52,231 nucleotides of DNA from Deltaproteobacteria bacterium (GTDB lineage: Bacteria > Desulfobacterota > DSM-4660 > Desulfatiglandales > Desulfatiglandaceae), in the NCBI GenBank assembly GCA_021737785.1, contig JAIPDI010000039.1:1-52231 (forward strand). The letters are read 5' to 3'. Position 1 is the first letter of the stretch, and each line of letters begins with the position of its first letter. Below the pieces are notes generated by a model. That model was not told the DNA's origin, made no database searches, and worked only from the letters and a program-made list of their open reading frames with translations. Shown here one piece after another: positions 41,386-50,508 of the stretch. The translations under genes and the position numbers were made by a program.

Positions 41386-43345
41386 GTCCTCCGCCTCTCG
41401 GGCTCTCGGTCTTGGATTCCCGATATCGTGATTGTATCAAATGGGAGTTTCGTTGTTGGTCGGGTGTTTTCTGCCTTCCCTTTTTCGCACTTATCCAGAA
41501 ATAAAGGGTAACAATAATAATAACAGCCATACTTGCCGTATTATAGAGCAGGCTCTTGGGGATGGTAAAGGGGATACAGACCAGGAGCACCAGCCTTTCA
41601 TAGAACTTCAATTCCCGGAATACGTATCCGCACGCTCCCCCTGCCAAGGCCCATATGCCGAAGAAGGACATGAGCAATGCAGCCAGCGCTTTTAACGGCG
41701 CCCCAAAGACCAGCATGATTTCAGGCGTGTAAATGATATAAAAGGGAACGACAAACTTTGCGATTCCCACACGAAACCCCACCAACGACGTCTTGAAGGG
41801 ATCGGTGCCCGCCACTCCTGCCGCAGCATAGGCGGCCAGGGCGACCGGCGGGGTGATGGTGGAGATGACGGCATAATAGAAGACAAACATGTGTGCCGCC
41901 AGGTCGGGCACGCCCATCCTGACGAGAACAGGAGCGACGATAATGGCTACAAGGAGGTAGGCGGCTGTTGTGGTGATCCCCATGCCGAGCAGTATGGATG
42001 CCATCATGGCCAGCAGCAGCAATACGGGAAGACTTCCGCCCGCTATTTCCACCAGGAGGTATGAAATCTTGAGCCCTAAACCGGTCAGGGTCAGTATCCC
42101 CACGACAATGCCGGAACAGGCACAGGCCGCGGCGATGGGCAGAACTGCTTTGGCCCCTTTCTCCATTGCCTCAAGGATGCGCTTGATGCCCATGCGGGTG
42201 TCCTTTTGAAAGGCGCTTACAAGGATCACGGATATGATGGCATAGAATCCTGCTTTCATGGCAGTATATCCCATGACAAGCATCGCCACCAGGACGACGA
42301 TAGGGAGGACCAGATGGCCTTTTCTTTTGAGAACCGGCCATAGTTTGGGCAGTTCCTCCTTGGGCAACCCTTTAATGCCATATCTTTCAGACTCAAAGTG
42401 CACGATTACATACACCGACATAAAAGAGAGGACAGCCGGAACAAAGGCTGCAACACAGATGGTCAGATAAGGCTTTCCCACGATGCTGGCGATGATGAAC
42501 GCTGCCGCACCCATGAGGGGGGGCATGATCTGCCCTCCGGTAGAGGCGGTACCCTCGATCCCGGCGGCCAGCAGCGCCGGAAACCCCATCTTCTTCATCA
42601 ATGGGATGGTGACGGATCCGGTAGTTACGACATTCCCGACCGCGCTTCCTGAAACAGACCCCATGGCTGCACTGGCTACGACTGCAACCTTGGCAGGCCC
42701 TCCGGTTTTATCGCCGGCTACGGCCGTTGCCGCATCCATGAAAAAGTCCCCGACCCCCGAATTGACCAGGAAAGAGGCAAAAATCACGAAAATGGCAATG
42801 AATGTCGCCGATACCCCCAATGGTACCGTAAAAAGCCCTTCAGTGCTCAGATAGGTGTATGCAATGAATCGGTGAAGGTCCATGCCCGAATGGGAAATAT
42901 AGGGGAGTTTGATATAAGAACCCAGAAAACCATAGGCAATGAATATGAGGGTAATGATAGGGAGTGCCCATCCCATGATCCTCCGGGTCATGTCCAGGAC
43001 CAGGACGATCAAAATGAGTCCGAGGATGATGTCGATATCGGTGGCGGCGCCCGCCCTTTCGTAAAGGACATAATAGACGATAAAGGCGATATTCCCGCAG
43101 GCGAGCAGAGCACCGATGGACGAGAGAAAATTAATGACAGCGCCCCATTTCCTGGATAACCCCTTTTTGGTGACCGGGAAAAGATAGAAGGTCAGAATAA
43201 GGGCAAAGGCCAGATGGATGGATCGCTGCTGAAGGGCTGGAAATCGGCCAAAGCCCGAGGTGTAGAGCTGAAACAGGGCCATGAGAATTGCCAGGCCGGA
43301 AGCGAACAGCGCGGTTTTTTTCCCAAAGTCTTTATTATTGCTCAT
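41372..43345 (-). CDS. TRAP transporter fused permease (4TM/12TM)
   Basis: 657-residue inner-membrane protein that fuses the small (DctQ-like) and large (DctM-like) TRAP permease subunits, the form used with TAXI binding proteins. About 16 hydrophobic segments; the DctM part has GMGITTTAAYLLVAIIVAP and ITPPVALAAYAAAGVAGTDP. Would import an organic acid by sodium or proton symport. Its start overlaps the DUF1850 gene by 11 nt and its end overlaps the BKACE gene by 14 nt. Confidence 0.92.
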   Translation of the reverse strand: MSNNKDFGKKTALFASGLAILMALFQLYTSGFGRFPALQQRSIHLAFALILTFYLFPVTKKGLSRKWGAVINFLSSIGALLACGNIAFIVYYVLYERAGAATDIDIILGLILIVLVLDMTRRIMGWALPIITLIFIAYGFLGSYIKLPYISHSGMDLHRFIAYTYLSTEGLFTVPLGVSATFIAIFVIFASFLVNSGVGDFFMDAATAVAGDKTGGPAKVAVVASAAMGSVSGSAVGNVVTTGSVTIPLMKKMGFPALLAAGIEGTASTGGQIMPPLMGAAAFIIASIVGKPYLTICVAAFVPAVLSFMSVYVIVHFESERYGIKGLPKEELPKLWPVLKRKGHLVLPIVVLVAMLVMGYTAMKAGFYAIISVILVSAFQKDTRMGIKRILEAMEKGAKAVLPIAAACACSGIVVGILTLTGLGLKISYLLVEIAGGSLPVLLLLAMMASILLGMGITTTAAYLLVAIIVAPVLVRMGVPDLAAHMFVFYYAVISTITPPVALAAYAAAGVAGTDPFKTSLVGFRVGIAKFVVPFYIIYTPEIMLVFGAPLKALAALLMSFFGIWALAGGACGYVFRELKFYERLVLLVCIPFTIPKSLLYNTASMAVIIIVTLYFWISAKKGRQKTPDQQRNSHLIQSRYRESKTESPRGGGHERE

Positions 43346-43853
43346 CTGAAAATATCCTGTTCAAGAATGTGGCCAGTCTGGATTGTCTGTTCACCGTGAC
43401 CCGGATGAGATCGCCCCCTTGCGCCACATGGTAAAGGGGTGTCCACTTACCGTTCACAAACAAAAGGTGTCTCGAATCGTATCCGGCGTAGAAGGTGATT
43501 TCCTCCATGAGGCGATCGCTCCCAGAGATCCTTGTCGTTCCCGGCGCGATCACCTCGCTTTTTTCGGAGTGGAGATATCCTGCGTAAGGCGCCTGATAAA
43601 TGGTTTCCGTAAACATGAGTTGATGCCTGTCGTTGACGACGAAGTGGTCGGCCACAGGGAGACGTTCTACAGAATTAATGAACACAATCCAGAGATTATC
43701 CCCGGGATGCGTTCCGACGCTCAGTACGGTGGTGTCGTTGCTCGCATCCCTGATGCATAAGACATATTGAGGATAGATGCATAAAGCGATGCCCGACACA
43801 AGGGCCAAGCTGAGAACTCCGAGGGCCAGGGGCCTTTTCTTGAATTTTTCCAT
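43335..43853 (-). CDS. DUF1850 protein of TAXI-TRAP operons
   Basis: 172 residues from ATG 43853: one N-terminal membrane segment (RPLALGVLSLALVSGIALC) then a beta-rich domain with the DUF1850 pattern FINSVERLPVADHFVV and HSEKSEV. These proteins recur between TAXI solute receptors and fused TRAP permeases; their role is unknown. No clear Shine-Dalgarno at this ATG; a TTG at 43925 in frame would lengthen it by 24 residues. Ends inside the start of the permease gene (11-nt overlap). Confidence 0.82.
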   Translation of the reverse strand: MEKFKKRPLALGVLSLALVSGIALCIYPQYVLCIRDASNDTTVLSVGTHPGDNLWIVFINSVERLPVADHFVVNDRHQLMFTETIYQAPYAGYLHSEKSEVIAPGTTRISGSDRLMEEITFYAGYDSRHLLFVNGKWTPLYHVAQGGDLIRVTVNRQSRLATFLNRIFSDEQ

Positions 43854-43934
43854 GGCCAAAAGCAATACACTGAACCACGCCCGCGGACCGCACCTCAGGC
43901 AGGTGGTCCCCTTCACATGAGACAAACCGCGTGT

Positions 43935-43969
43935 TCGCCCGTCCCGGACCCGTAAGGGGGGACGGGCGA
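43935..43969. promoter_or_regulatory. 11-bp hairpin between solute receptor and downstream operon genes
   Basis: TCGCCCGTCCC (43935-43945) pairs perfectly with GGGACGGGCGA (43959-43969), 13-nt loop. It lies 20 bp downstream of the TAXI receptor gene and 82 bp before the DUF1850 gene. Such hairpins after a periplasmic receptor gene often protect that mRNA segment from 3' exonucleases and let the receptor be made in excess of the permease, as the REP sequence does in malE-malF. No T-run. Confidence 0.55.
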
Positions 43970-43988
43970 GGACCCGCGATTTCGCCTG

Positions 43989-44966
43989 TTATTTGATGAG
44001 GCCGATTTCCTTCCAGAATCTGGCCGCCCCTGGATGCCAGGCGATTGACATCCCTGTTGCCATGTCATTTGTCGTCAGCTTCTTTGCTTGTGCGTGGCAT
44101 TCTTTGAACTCATCGATGTGATCCTTGCAGACCGTCTTGACAATCTGATAGGCGAGGTCGGGATCCAGGTCGTCATAGGTGATCACCAGTCCAACCCATT
44201 TGAGAGCCGGGGTATCGGTCTTGATCTGCGGATAGGCATTGGCAGGGATGACCGATTTCGCATAGTAGGGGTACTTCTTTACGATCTTTGACATCATCTC
44301 CTTTTCAATGGGGATCAGCCGGCACTTTGTAAGGGTGCAGAGATCTACGAATGTGGAGGCCGGCGTCCCGATCGTATACATGGCCGCATCCAGGGTCCCG
44401 TCCTTCAAGGCCTGGGATTGCTCTGTGGCTGAGATGAACTGGGGCTTCACGTCCTCATAGCTCAGCCCATATTCCTCCAGGATCTTCTGCGACATATTGG
44501 CACTCCCGCTTCCAGGGGGGCCGAAGCCGACCTTCTTCCCTTTGAGATCTTCGATCTTGTGGATGTCCCTGTCTGCACGGGCAATAATGAGAAGATCGAT
44601 TCCCCAGAACGAAAAAAGGCCTTTAATTTTTGCGGGCGGTTTCCCCTCGTACAACCCGGTCGCGCTTTCAGCAAAATAGGCGACACTTGGCATGACCATG
44701 GCCAGGTCGGTGTTCTTTTCCTGCAATAGCCGAATATTTTCTCTGCTGGCGGCAGATGGATGCGCGGACGCCTCGGTATTGGGCACGTATTTATTGATGA
44801 GACTGCTGATGGCGCCGCCCGCCGGATACCAACTGCCTCCGGTACTGGCTGTGGCGATGGACAGGAGACGCTTGTCACCGGCAAATGTCTGATTGGAAGT
44901 GACCCCTGCTGCCAATACTGTCATGCAAACACATGCAATGATCCAAAACATCGTTCGTCTTCTCAT
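43989..44966 (-). CDS. TAXI-family TRAP transporter solute-binding protein
   Basis: 325-residue periplasmic receptor. Signal peptide (about 1-29, MRRRTMFWIIACVCM...TFAG). The family opening TGGSWYPAGGAISSLINKY and the ENIRLLQ / LAMVMPSVAYFA stretches are typical of TAXI proteins. Delivers its ligand to the fused permease encoded downstream; ligand unknown. GGAGGGAGC 4 nt before the ATG is a strong start, consistent with high expression. Confidence 0.93.
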   Translation of the reverse strand: MRRRTMFWIIACVCMTVLAAGVTSNQTFAGDKRLLSIATASTGGSWYPAGGAISSLINKYVPNTEASAHPSAASRENIRLLQEKNTDLAMVMPSVAYFAESATGLYEGKPPAKIKGLFSFWGIDLLIIARADRDIHKIEDLKGKKVGFGPPGSGSANMSQKILEEYGLSYEDVKPQFISATEQSQALKDGTLDAAMYTIGTPASTFVDLCTLTKCRLIPIEKEMMSKIVKKYPYYAKSVIPANAYPQIKTDTPALKWVGLVITYDDLDPDLAYQIVKTVCKDHIDEFKECHAQAKKLTTNDMATGMSIAWHPGAARFWKEIGLIK

Positions 44967-45052
44967 GCTGCTCCCTCCTTGATCTTATGTTGTTGTTAAG
45001 TTTTTTGCTGAAAACCTTTTCAATCACCTCCTTTTGATTGGTCGATCCATAT

Positions 45053-46573
45053 TCAGTGCCCCTCTTCCCTCAAGACACGCTTCAGGACTTTCCCCAACGG
45101 ATTCTTGGGGATTGAACGGACAAAGACGACCGTCTTCGGTTTCTTGTAGCTGGCAAGAGACTTCCTACAGAATTCGATCACTCCCTGCGCATCAATTGAA
45201 CAGCCTTCTTCCGGAACCACATACGCCTTGACTGATTCTCCCCAATCTGCATCCGGGACCCCCACCACGGCTACATCGGCGATGCCCGGATGTCTGATGA
45301 GGATCTCTTCGATTTCCCTCGGATAAATATTTTCCCCGCCACTGACAATCATGTCCTTCTTGCGATCAACGATATAATAGTAACCTTCCTCATCCATTGT
45401 GGCCAGGTCCCCGGTATGGAGCCACCCATCTCGAATTGCTTCCCGGGTAGCCGCAGGATCCTGGTGATACCCCTGCATGATATTTGCCCCTCTGCAGACG
45501 ACCTCCCCGACTTCTCCGGGCGGCAGCGTCCGGTTATCTTGATCCACAACGCGCGCCTCCAGAAAAGGGAGGGCTTTGCCTACAGACATATCTTTTTTCA
45601 GGGAATCTCTGGCATTGAGAATGGTGATGCAGGGGGATGCCTCGGTGCAGCCATAAACATCATAAACACCTTTAATACTGGGAAAGAATTCCATGATCCT
45701 TTTTTTGGTTTCCATGGTCAGCTTATCGGCCCCGGCCGTGCATTTGGTAATGGACCTGACATCATATTTGTGGGCACCAGGGTGCCGGATAAGCATGTTG
45801 TAAAGCGCGGGAGCCCCTGACATGACGGTGGCCTTCTCCTTTTCGATGGTCCGGAGCAAGGCCTCCGGGTCAAATTTCCGCACCAAAATGCTGGTTCCCC
45901 CGAGAGCGACCTGGATGGTGAAGTGATTGTTCAATGCCGCGGTGTGAAAGAGGGGGCCCACAATCACGGCCTTTTCTTCAGGCTGATCTTCCCTCCCACA
46001 AATGGTATTGAAGAGGTTCCAGATGATATTGCGATGGGAAAGGACGGCGCCCTTCGGCCTGCCCGTTGTACCTGATGTGTACATGAGCTGGCAGGGATCG
46101 TCTTCGCAGACACGGGGAAGAGCGGACGCAGAGCCCCCTCCGCTGGAAATAAAATCCTCATAGGCTGTTGACGGTTTCGAACCGAGGTGGGGTGAAACAA
46201 AGGATTGCACGGTGTCCAGGCCTTCTTGCATATCAGCGAATCGGCCTTCAAACTCCGGGTCATAAAAGAGTATTTTCGCCTGGGAGTCATTGAGTATGAA
46301 AAGGATTTCCGGTGGGGCCAGTCGAAAATTTATTGGCGTGGCAACCAGTCCCGCCTTGACCGCGGCAAAGTAGGTTTCAGCGAAATAGGTGCTGTTAGGA
46401 AAGAGAATTGCTGCCCGATCCCCCTTTTTCAATCCGGCCTTGATCATGGCGACGGCGAGCCGATCGGTTCTATGGTTGAATGTCTTGAAGGTGGCCCGAC
46501 CCTCTTGAGAGATAATCGCAGGTCTGTCGGGGAACTTGTTGGCAGAATTCGTCAGCAGGTATCCAACATTCAT
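45053..46573 (-). CDS. Acyl-CoA ligase (AMP-forming)
   Basis: 506 residues of the ANL superfamily. Motifs in order: ATP loop LMYTSGTTGRPKGAVLSH, DVYGCTEASP, WLHTGDLATMDEEGYYYIVD, hinge RKKDMIVSGGENIYPREIEE and catalytic lysine in KNPLGKVLKR. Activates a carboxylic acid to its CoA thioester; as it follows the IclR regulator (21-bp gap) and precedes the TRAP genes, the acid is probably the transported one. Substrate cannot be deduced. Confidence 0.92.
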   Translation of the reverse strand: MNVGYLLTNSANKFPDRPAIISQEGRATFKTFNHRTDRLAVAMIKAGLKKGDRAAILFPNSTYFAETYFAAVKAGLVATPINFRLAPPEILFILNDSQAKILFYDPEFEGRFADMQEGLDTVQSFVSPHLGSKPSTAYEDFISSGGGSASALPRVCEDDPCQLMYTSGTTGRPKGAVLSHRNIIWNLFNTICGREDQPEEKAVIVGPLFHTAALNNHFTIQVALGGTSILVRKFDPEALLRTIEKEKATVMSGAPALYNMLIRHPGAHKYDVRSITKCTAGADKLTMETKKRIMEFFPSIKGVYDVYGCTEASPCITILNARDSLKKDMSVGKALPFLEARVVDQDNRTLPPGEVGEVVCRGANIMQGYHQDPAATREAIRDGWLHTGDLATMDEEGYYYIVDRKKDMIVSGGENIYPREIEEILIRHPGIADVAVVGVPDADWGESVKAYVVPEEGCSIDAQGVIEFCRKSLASYKKPKTVVFVRSIPKNPLGKVLKRVLREEGH

Positions 46574-46594
46574 TATCGAGCGACCCCCGGGAAA

Positions 46595-47386
46595 CTACGG
46601 AATGATCAGTGGATAGTCTCCTTCATAACCCAACAACTTCGATAAGTTGCGACCTTGTTCCACAATTTCCCGCTTAGCGTCGGCCAGGACAGTTCCCGTT
46701 GCCTCTTCTGAAGAGAGAGAAAGGTTTATTGCCGCAACTACTTTTTTTTCATGATTTAAAAGGGGAGTTGAAATTGAATAAAGGGCGAGAGAAAGCTCGC
46801 GATCGCACGTGCCGATCCCATTTGCCCTGGTCTTGAGGATTTCTTGGTAGAGTTTTTTCCTGTCTGTGATGGTGTGGCTTGTGGTTCCCTCGAGCTTCAT
46901 TTTTCGTATCCGCTGCTTCAATTCCTGATCATCGAGGGAGGCAAGGAGGACCTTACCCGAGGCTGTGCAATGGCTGGGCAGTCTGGAGCCGGCCCGAAGG
47001 TCATATTTCAAGAATCTGTGAACTTCTTGGCGGTAAAGGAATATGATGTCCGTGTTGTCAAGAATGGCCATGTTTACTGTCAATCCAACACGCTCGGAAA
47101 AATCTTTTAGATGAGAAGCGGCCAGGTTGGCTATTTCCGAGCCCTGAAGGTAGGTAAATCCGAGGGAGAGAATTTTGGGGCTAAGATAGAATTCCTTGTG
47201 TTTGTCCCTGCCAAGGAATCCCAGTTCCATCAACGTATCTGTAAAGCGTTGGATCGCTGTTCGGTTCATCCCTGTTATCTCGGCCAATGCTGTGAGTGTG
47301 AGCCTGTTTCGTTCAGAAGAAAACGCCTGAAGTACAGATATCCCCCGGGCCAGGGATTGAACAAAGTATTTGCGTTGACGGGCCAT
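46595..47386 (-). CDS. IclR-family transcriptional regulator
   Basis: 263 residues: N-terminal winged helix (SLARGISVLQAFSSE, LTLTALAEITGMNRTAIQRF; about 8-70) and C-terminal IclR effector domain (about 85-250; LPSHCTASGKVLLASL, GIGTCDRELSLALYSISTPL). Likely binds an aromatic or keto-acid-type ligand and controls the acyl-CoA ligase/TRAP/BKACE operon that follows, and perhaps the divergent hydratase gene at 47555. No strong ribosome binding site at the chosen ATG. Confidence 0.92.
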   Translation of the reverse strand: MARQRKYFVQSLARGISVLQAFSSERNRLTLTALAEITGMNRTAIQRFTDTLMELGFLGRDKHKEFYLSPKILSLGFTYLQGSEIANLAASHLKDFSERVGLTVNMAILDNTDIIFLYRQEVHRFLKYDLRAGSRLPSHCTASGKVLLASLDDQELKQRIRKMKLEGTTSHTITDRKKLYQEILKTRANGIGTCDRELSLALYSISTPLLNHEKKVVAAINLSLSSEEATGTVLADAKREIVEQGRNLSKLLGYEGDYPLIIP

Positions 47387-47398
47387 GATAAGATAAAA

Positions 47399-47417
47399 TA
47401 ACGAAGAGCGTTAACGA
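47399..47417. promoter_or_regulatory. Candidate IclR operator in the divergent region
   Basis: TAACGA occurs twice (47399-47404 and 47412-47417), the second overlapping the 8-bp palindrome CGTTAACG (47409-47416), within 31 bp of the IclR-type regulator start. Regulators of this family usually bind 14-16-bp palindromes near their own promoter. Position supports an operator; sequence alone is weak. Confidence 0.3.
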
Positions 47418-47554
47418 TGTTCATTTATCTGGATATTAGAAGGGGCTGTTCGAAAAGGCAAGCCATTTTTGAAGGACGGGCAAAAAAGATATGCCCGGGA
47501 GCGGTGAGCTCCGATTGCACAGGACAGAAATGAGAGAGGAGAAAGAAGAAAAAT

Positions 47555-48325
47555 ATGAGCTATCAGAATATCATTTTAGAGAACCGTGACGCCATCCGCA
47601 TTATTACCGTGGATCATCCGCCTGCCAATACCTGGGATCTGGTCACGATCGAGTCGTTCGAGCAGGCAATGAATGCGGTGGAAAACGATCCAGATGCCAG
47701 AGTCATAATCCTGACCGGGGCGGGGGACAGCTGTTTTTCAGCGGGCTTTGATGTGAAGGATGCGGCCAATGCCGCCCTGATCGGCCCGAAGGCCAGGGCA
47801 TTGTGGACCCGAATCGATCGCTTTGAGAAGCCGGTGATCGCGGCCCTCAACGGTTTTGCCCTGGGAGGAGGCCTGGAACTGGCCGTGTCTTGCCATTTCA
47901 GGATCATGGCGGACGCCCCCAAGGCCAAGCTCGGACTGACCGAGTTGAATCTGGGGATCATCCCGGGCTGGGGCGGGACCCAGCGTCTGCCCCGTCTCGT
48001 GGGCCGGGCAAAGGCCCTGGATATGATTCTGTTCAGCAAGACACTGAATGCCCGGGAGGCCCTTGAAATCGGGTTGGTGAACCAGGTGTCGACGCCGGAA
48101 AAACTGATGGATGATGCCCTGGAATTGGCTCTAAGACTGGCGGAACGACCCCCCATCGCAGTCGGTTGCGTGCTCAAGGCCATGTCGGCCGGTGATTACG
48201 AAGGACTTGAGAGGGGCCTCGAGGTGGAGTCCGAGGGGAGCGCCAGGGTCCGTAACACAAAAGACCGTATGGAAGGATTCCAGGCCTTTCTGGAGAAGCG
48301 AAAGCCTTTGTTTACCGGGGAGTAA
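47555..48325 (+). CDS. Enoyl-CoA hydratase
   Basis: 256 residues, standard crotonase length. Both hydratase glutamates are present: Glu108 (LGGGLELA) and Glu130 (LTELNLGIIPGWGGTQRL), with oxyanion segment CFSAGFDVKD. Adds water to trans-2-enoyl-CoA. Divergent from the IclR gene, so it may be co-regulated with the uptake operon. AGGAG upstream of ATG. Distinct from the crotonase domain of the fusion at 7259 and the variant at 9958. Confidence 0.92.
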   Translation: MSYQNIILENRDAIRIITVDHPPANTWDLVTIESFEQAMNAVENDPDARVIILTGAGDSCFSAGFDVKDAANAALIGPKARALWTRIDRFEKPVIAALNGFALGGGLELAVSCHFRIMADAPKAKLGLTELNLGIIPGWGGTQRLPRLVGRAKALDMILFSKTLNAREALEIGLVNQVSTPEKLMDDALELALRLAERPPIAVGCVLKAMSAGDYEGLERGLEVESEGSARVRNTKDRMEGFQAFLEKRKPLFTGE

Positions 48326-48394
48326 AGATCTTTGATCCGAGATTGTTCATCTGTGGCCTTAACAGGGAAGAAGATGAACGCAAAAGGGTGCCGA

Positions 48395-49012
48395 ATGAAA
48401 GAAATCCGGGTAGGTTTCCCATCGCAGGATCTGAATATAGAGGGTTTGGTCAGCGAAATTCACGGCCGGTACGGGGTGGTTGTGACCCATCCCCATCCCC
48501 TGTACGGCGGGTCCATGGACAACACCGTGGTTGAATCGATGGTGCGGGCTTATGGAAAAAAGGGGTATGCCACACTTCGGTTCAATTTCCGGGGTGTGGG
48601 CAGGAGTCAGGGGACATACGATAACGGGAAAGGGGAGCAGGAGGATGTCATGGCCGCAGTGGCGTATCTGGTTCAATTGGGGATAACGTCCATCGACCTG
48701 GCAGGATATTCCTTCGGGGCCTGGATCAATGCGAAATGCATTGAACGCCTGTCTTCAGTCAAACGTATGGTCATGGTTTCTCCCCCTGTCAATTTCATGG
48801 ATTTCTCCTTTTTGAAGTACTGTCCCGGAATCCGGCTGGTGATCACCGGGTCTGAAGACGATATTGCGCCTCCGGGTATGATCGAACAGATGCTCCCTCT
48901 CTGGAACCCCGATGCAGCATTCAGCATTGTTAAAGGAACCGATCATTTCTACGGCGGGAAGACCCACGAGATTGAGACGATGATCGGCGCTATGATCGAC
49001 CTGGAAGGGTAG
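48395..49012 (+). CDS. Alpha/beta hydrolase
   Basis: 205 residues from ATG 48395 (AAGGG upstream); ATG 48374 or 48332 would add 7 or 21. Nucleophile elbow GYSFG (Ser106), acid in TGSEDD (Asp155/156) and His184 in GTDHFYGG complete the triad; the HPHPLYGG motif (31-39) and FRGVGRSQG (66-73) mark the small serine hydrolase group. Probably esterase- or thioesterase-like. Follows the hydratase gene on the same strand, 69 bp on. Confidence 0.85.
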   Translation: MKEIRVGFPSQDLNIEGLVSEIHGRYGVVVTHPHPLYGGSMDNTVVESMVRAYGKKGYATLRFNFRGVGRSQGTYDNGKGEQEDVMAAVAYLVQLGITSIDLAGYSFGAWINAKCIERLSSVKRMVMVSPPVNFMDFSFLKYCPGIRLVITGSEDDIAPPGMIEQMLPLWNPDAAFSIVKGTDHFYGGKTHEIETMIGAMIDLEG

Positions 49013-49075
49013 GAGGTGGGGTGAACAAATGAACATCAAACATCGAATGCAAAAGGACCGTTTCAAAAGAGCCAG

Positions 49076-50290
49076 ATGAATAAGATTGCTCTGCTGAAGA
49101 ACCCGATTCTGGAATATGCGTGGGGATCCAGGACAGCCATCCCATCACTGCTGGGTCTGCCGGTCCCGTCTGAAAGGCCGGCTGCCGAACTCTGGCTGGG
49201 GGCCCATCCCAAGGCCCCATCGCGCGTGCTGGTGGATGGCGTGTGGCAGTCGCTGGAGACGGTGATCGAAAAGGATCCGATTTCACTATTGGGCAAAGAC
49301 GTTGCCGAACGGTTTTCAAATAGGTTTCCGTTCCTGTTCAAGGTCCTTGCGGCCGAACGTCCGCTCTCTATTCAGGTCCACCCCGACCTCGAACAGGCCC
49401 GCGCCGGATTTGAAAAGGAGAATTGTCTCGGAATTGCCCTGGACGCGGCCCGGCGCAACTACAGGGATTCGAATCACAAACCTGAGATCCTGTGCGCGGT
49501 CACGCGGTTTGAGGCGCTCAAGGGATTTCGACCACCCGAAGATGTGTTGAGCCTCTTGGAGAGGGTTGCCGGCGGCACGCTTTCGGATGAACTTGACCTG
49601 TTGAGAAGAGATCCTGACAGCCGCGGATTGCGACGGTTTGTTACCTCACTGCTCTCCATGGATGCCTTTCGCAAAGGAGATGTGGTCGGGCAGGCGGTGG
49701 AGGGCGCCGGACCATTAACCGATATGGACCGGGCATTCTGGTGGATGGTGGCGCTTCATGGGGCCTATCCCGGAGACATCGGCGTCTTATCTCCCCTTTT
49801 TCTCAACCTGGTGACCCTGGATCCTGGGGAAGCCATCTATATTCCGGCAGGTCAACCCCATGCCTATCTTCAGGGAATGGGAATGGAACTGATGGCCAAT
49901 TCCGACAATGTGTTGAGAGGGGGACTCACCCCGAAACATATAGACGTCCCGGAACTGCTCAGGATTGTGGATTTCAGATTCATGCATCCTCAAAAACTCC
50001 AGTCGGAACCCGGACGACAACCGGCCGAGAGGATCTATGAGACGCCCGCAGCAGAGTTTCAATTGGCCGTTATTACGGTTTCCGACGGCATTTCTTTCCA
50101 GAGCGAAAGGGATCGAAGCGTCGATATCCTAATCTGTATGGAAGGATGCGTCCGGATGCAAGGCCTGAAAAACAGCGATTCCGGGAGCGTAGAAAAAGGC
50201 ATGTCCGTGCTGATTCCTGCGGCCGTCGGTCCCTATCAGATTGCGGGGGAGGCAACCCTATACAGGGCCACAGTCGGCAGGCATACCTGA
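49076..50290 (+). CDS. manA: Mannose-6-phosphate isomerase, class I
   Basis: 404 residues. Zinc ligands of the type I enzyme: Gln100 and His102 (SIQVHPD), Glu137 (HKPEIL) and His262 (PAGQPHAYL), plus the signature MELMANSDNVLRGGLTPK. Interconverts mannose-6-P and fructose-6-P, feeding surface glycan synthesis. Not functionally linked to its neighbours. Only a weak AAAAGAG upstream of the ATG. Confidence 0.93.
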   Translation: MNKIALLKNPILEYAWGSRTAIPSLLGLPVPSERPAAELWLGAHPKAPSRVLVDGVWQSLETVIEKDPISLLGKDVAERFSNRFPFLFKVLAAERPLSIQVHPDLEQARAGFEKENCLGIALDAARRNYRDSNHKPEILCAVTRFEALKGFRPPEDVLSLLERVAGGTLSDELDLLRRDPDSRGLRRFVTSLLSMDAFRKGDVVGQAVEGAGPLTDMDRAFWWMVALHGAYPGDIGVLSPLFLNLVTLDPGEAIYIPAGQPHAYLQGMGMELMANSDNVLRGGLTPKHIDVPELLRIVDFRFMHPQKLQSEPGRQPAERIYETPAAEFQLAVITVSDGISFQSERDRSVDILICMEGCVRMQGLKNSDSGSVEKGMSVLIPAAVGPYQIAGEATLYRATVGRHT

Positions 50291-50296
50291 AAACGG

Positions 50297-50480
50297 TCAA
50301 TACCCCCTTTTAAAATCAACCACGTATTGAAGCGATCTTTCGGCCACGAACCGGCGATAGTTCTCGGCGAAGATTTCCACGACGCGATCCGGAAAACCGA
50401 CTGCTGCATGGCGTGGCGTGATCAAGAGGTGGGCGCTTCCCACAGAGGGCTCTCTTCGGGGAGAGGCTCCGTTTCATTTT
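50297..50480 (-). pseudogene. C-terminal remnant of a D-2-hydroxyacid dehydrogenase
   Basis: On the minus strand, 50431 to 50297 reads HLLITPRHAAVGFPDRVVEI and then AENYRRFV to KRGY-stop, the C-terminus of the NAD-dependent D-isomer 2-hydroxyacid dehydrogenase family. Just upstream the expected EPLPEESPLWEAP is in the next frame (about 50433-50471), so one base, probably a C in a C-run, has been lost. The nucleotide-binding domain is missing altogether; about 60 residues survive. A gene fragment, not a functional gene. Confidence 0.7.
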
Positions 50481-50508
50481 CCTGATGCCTGACGCTATGT
50501 GATGAACC

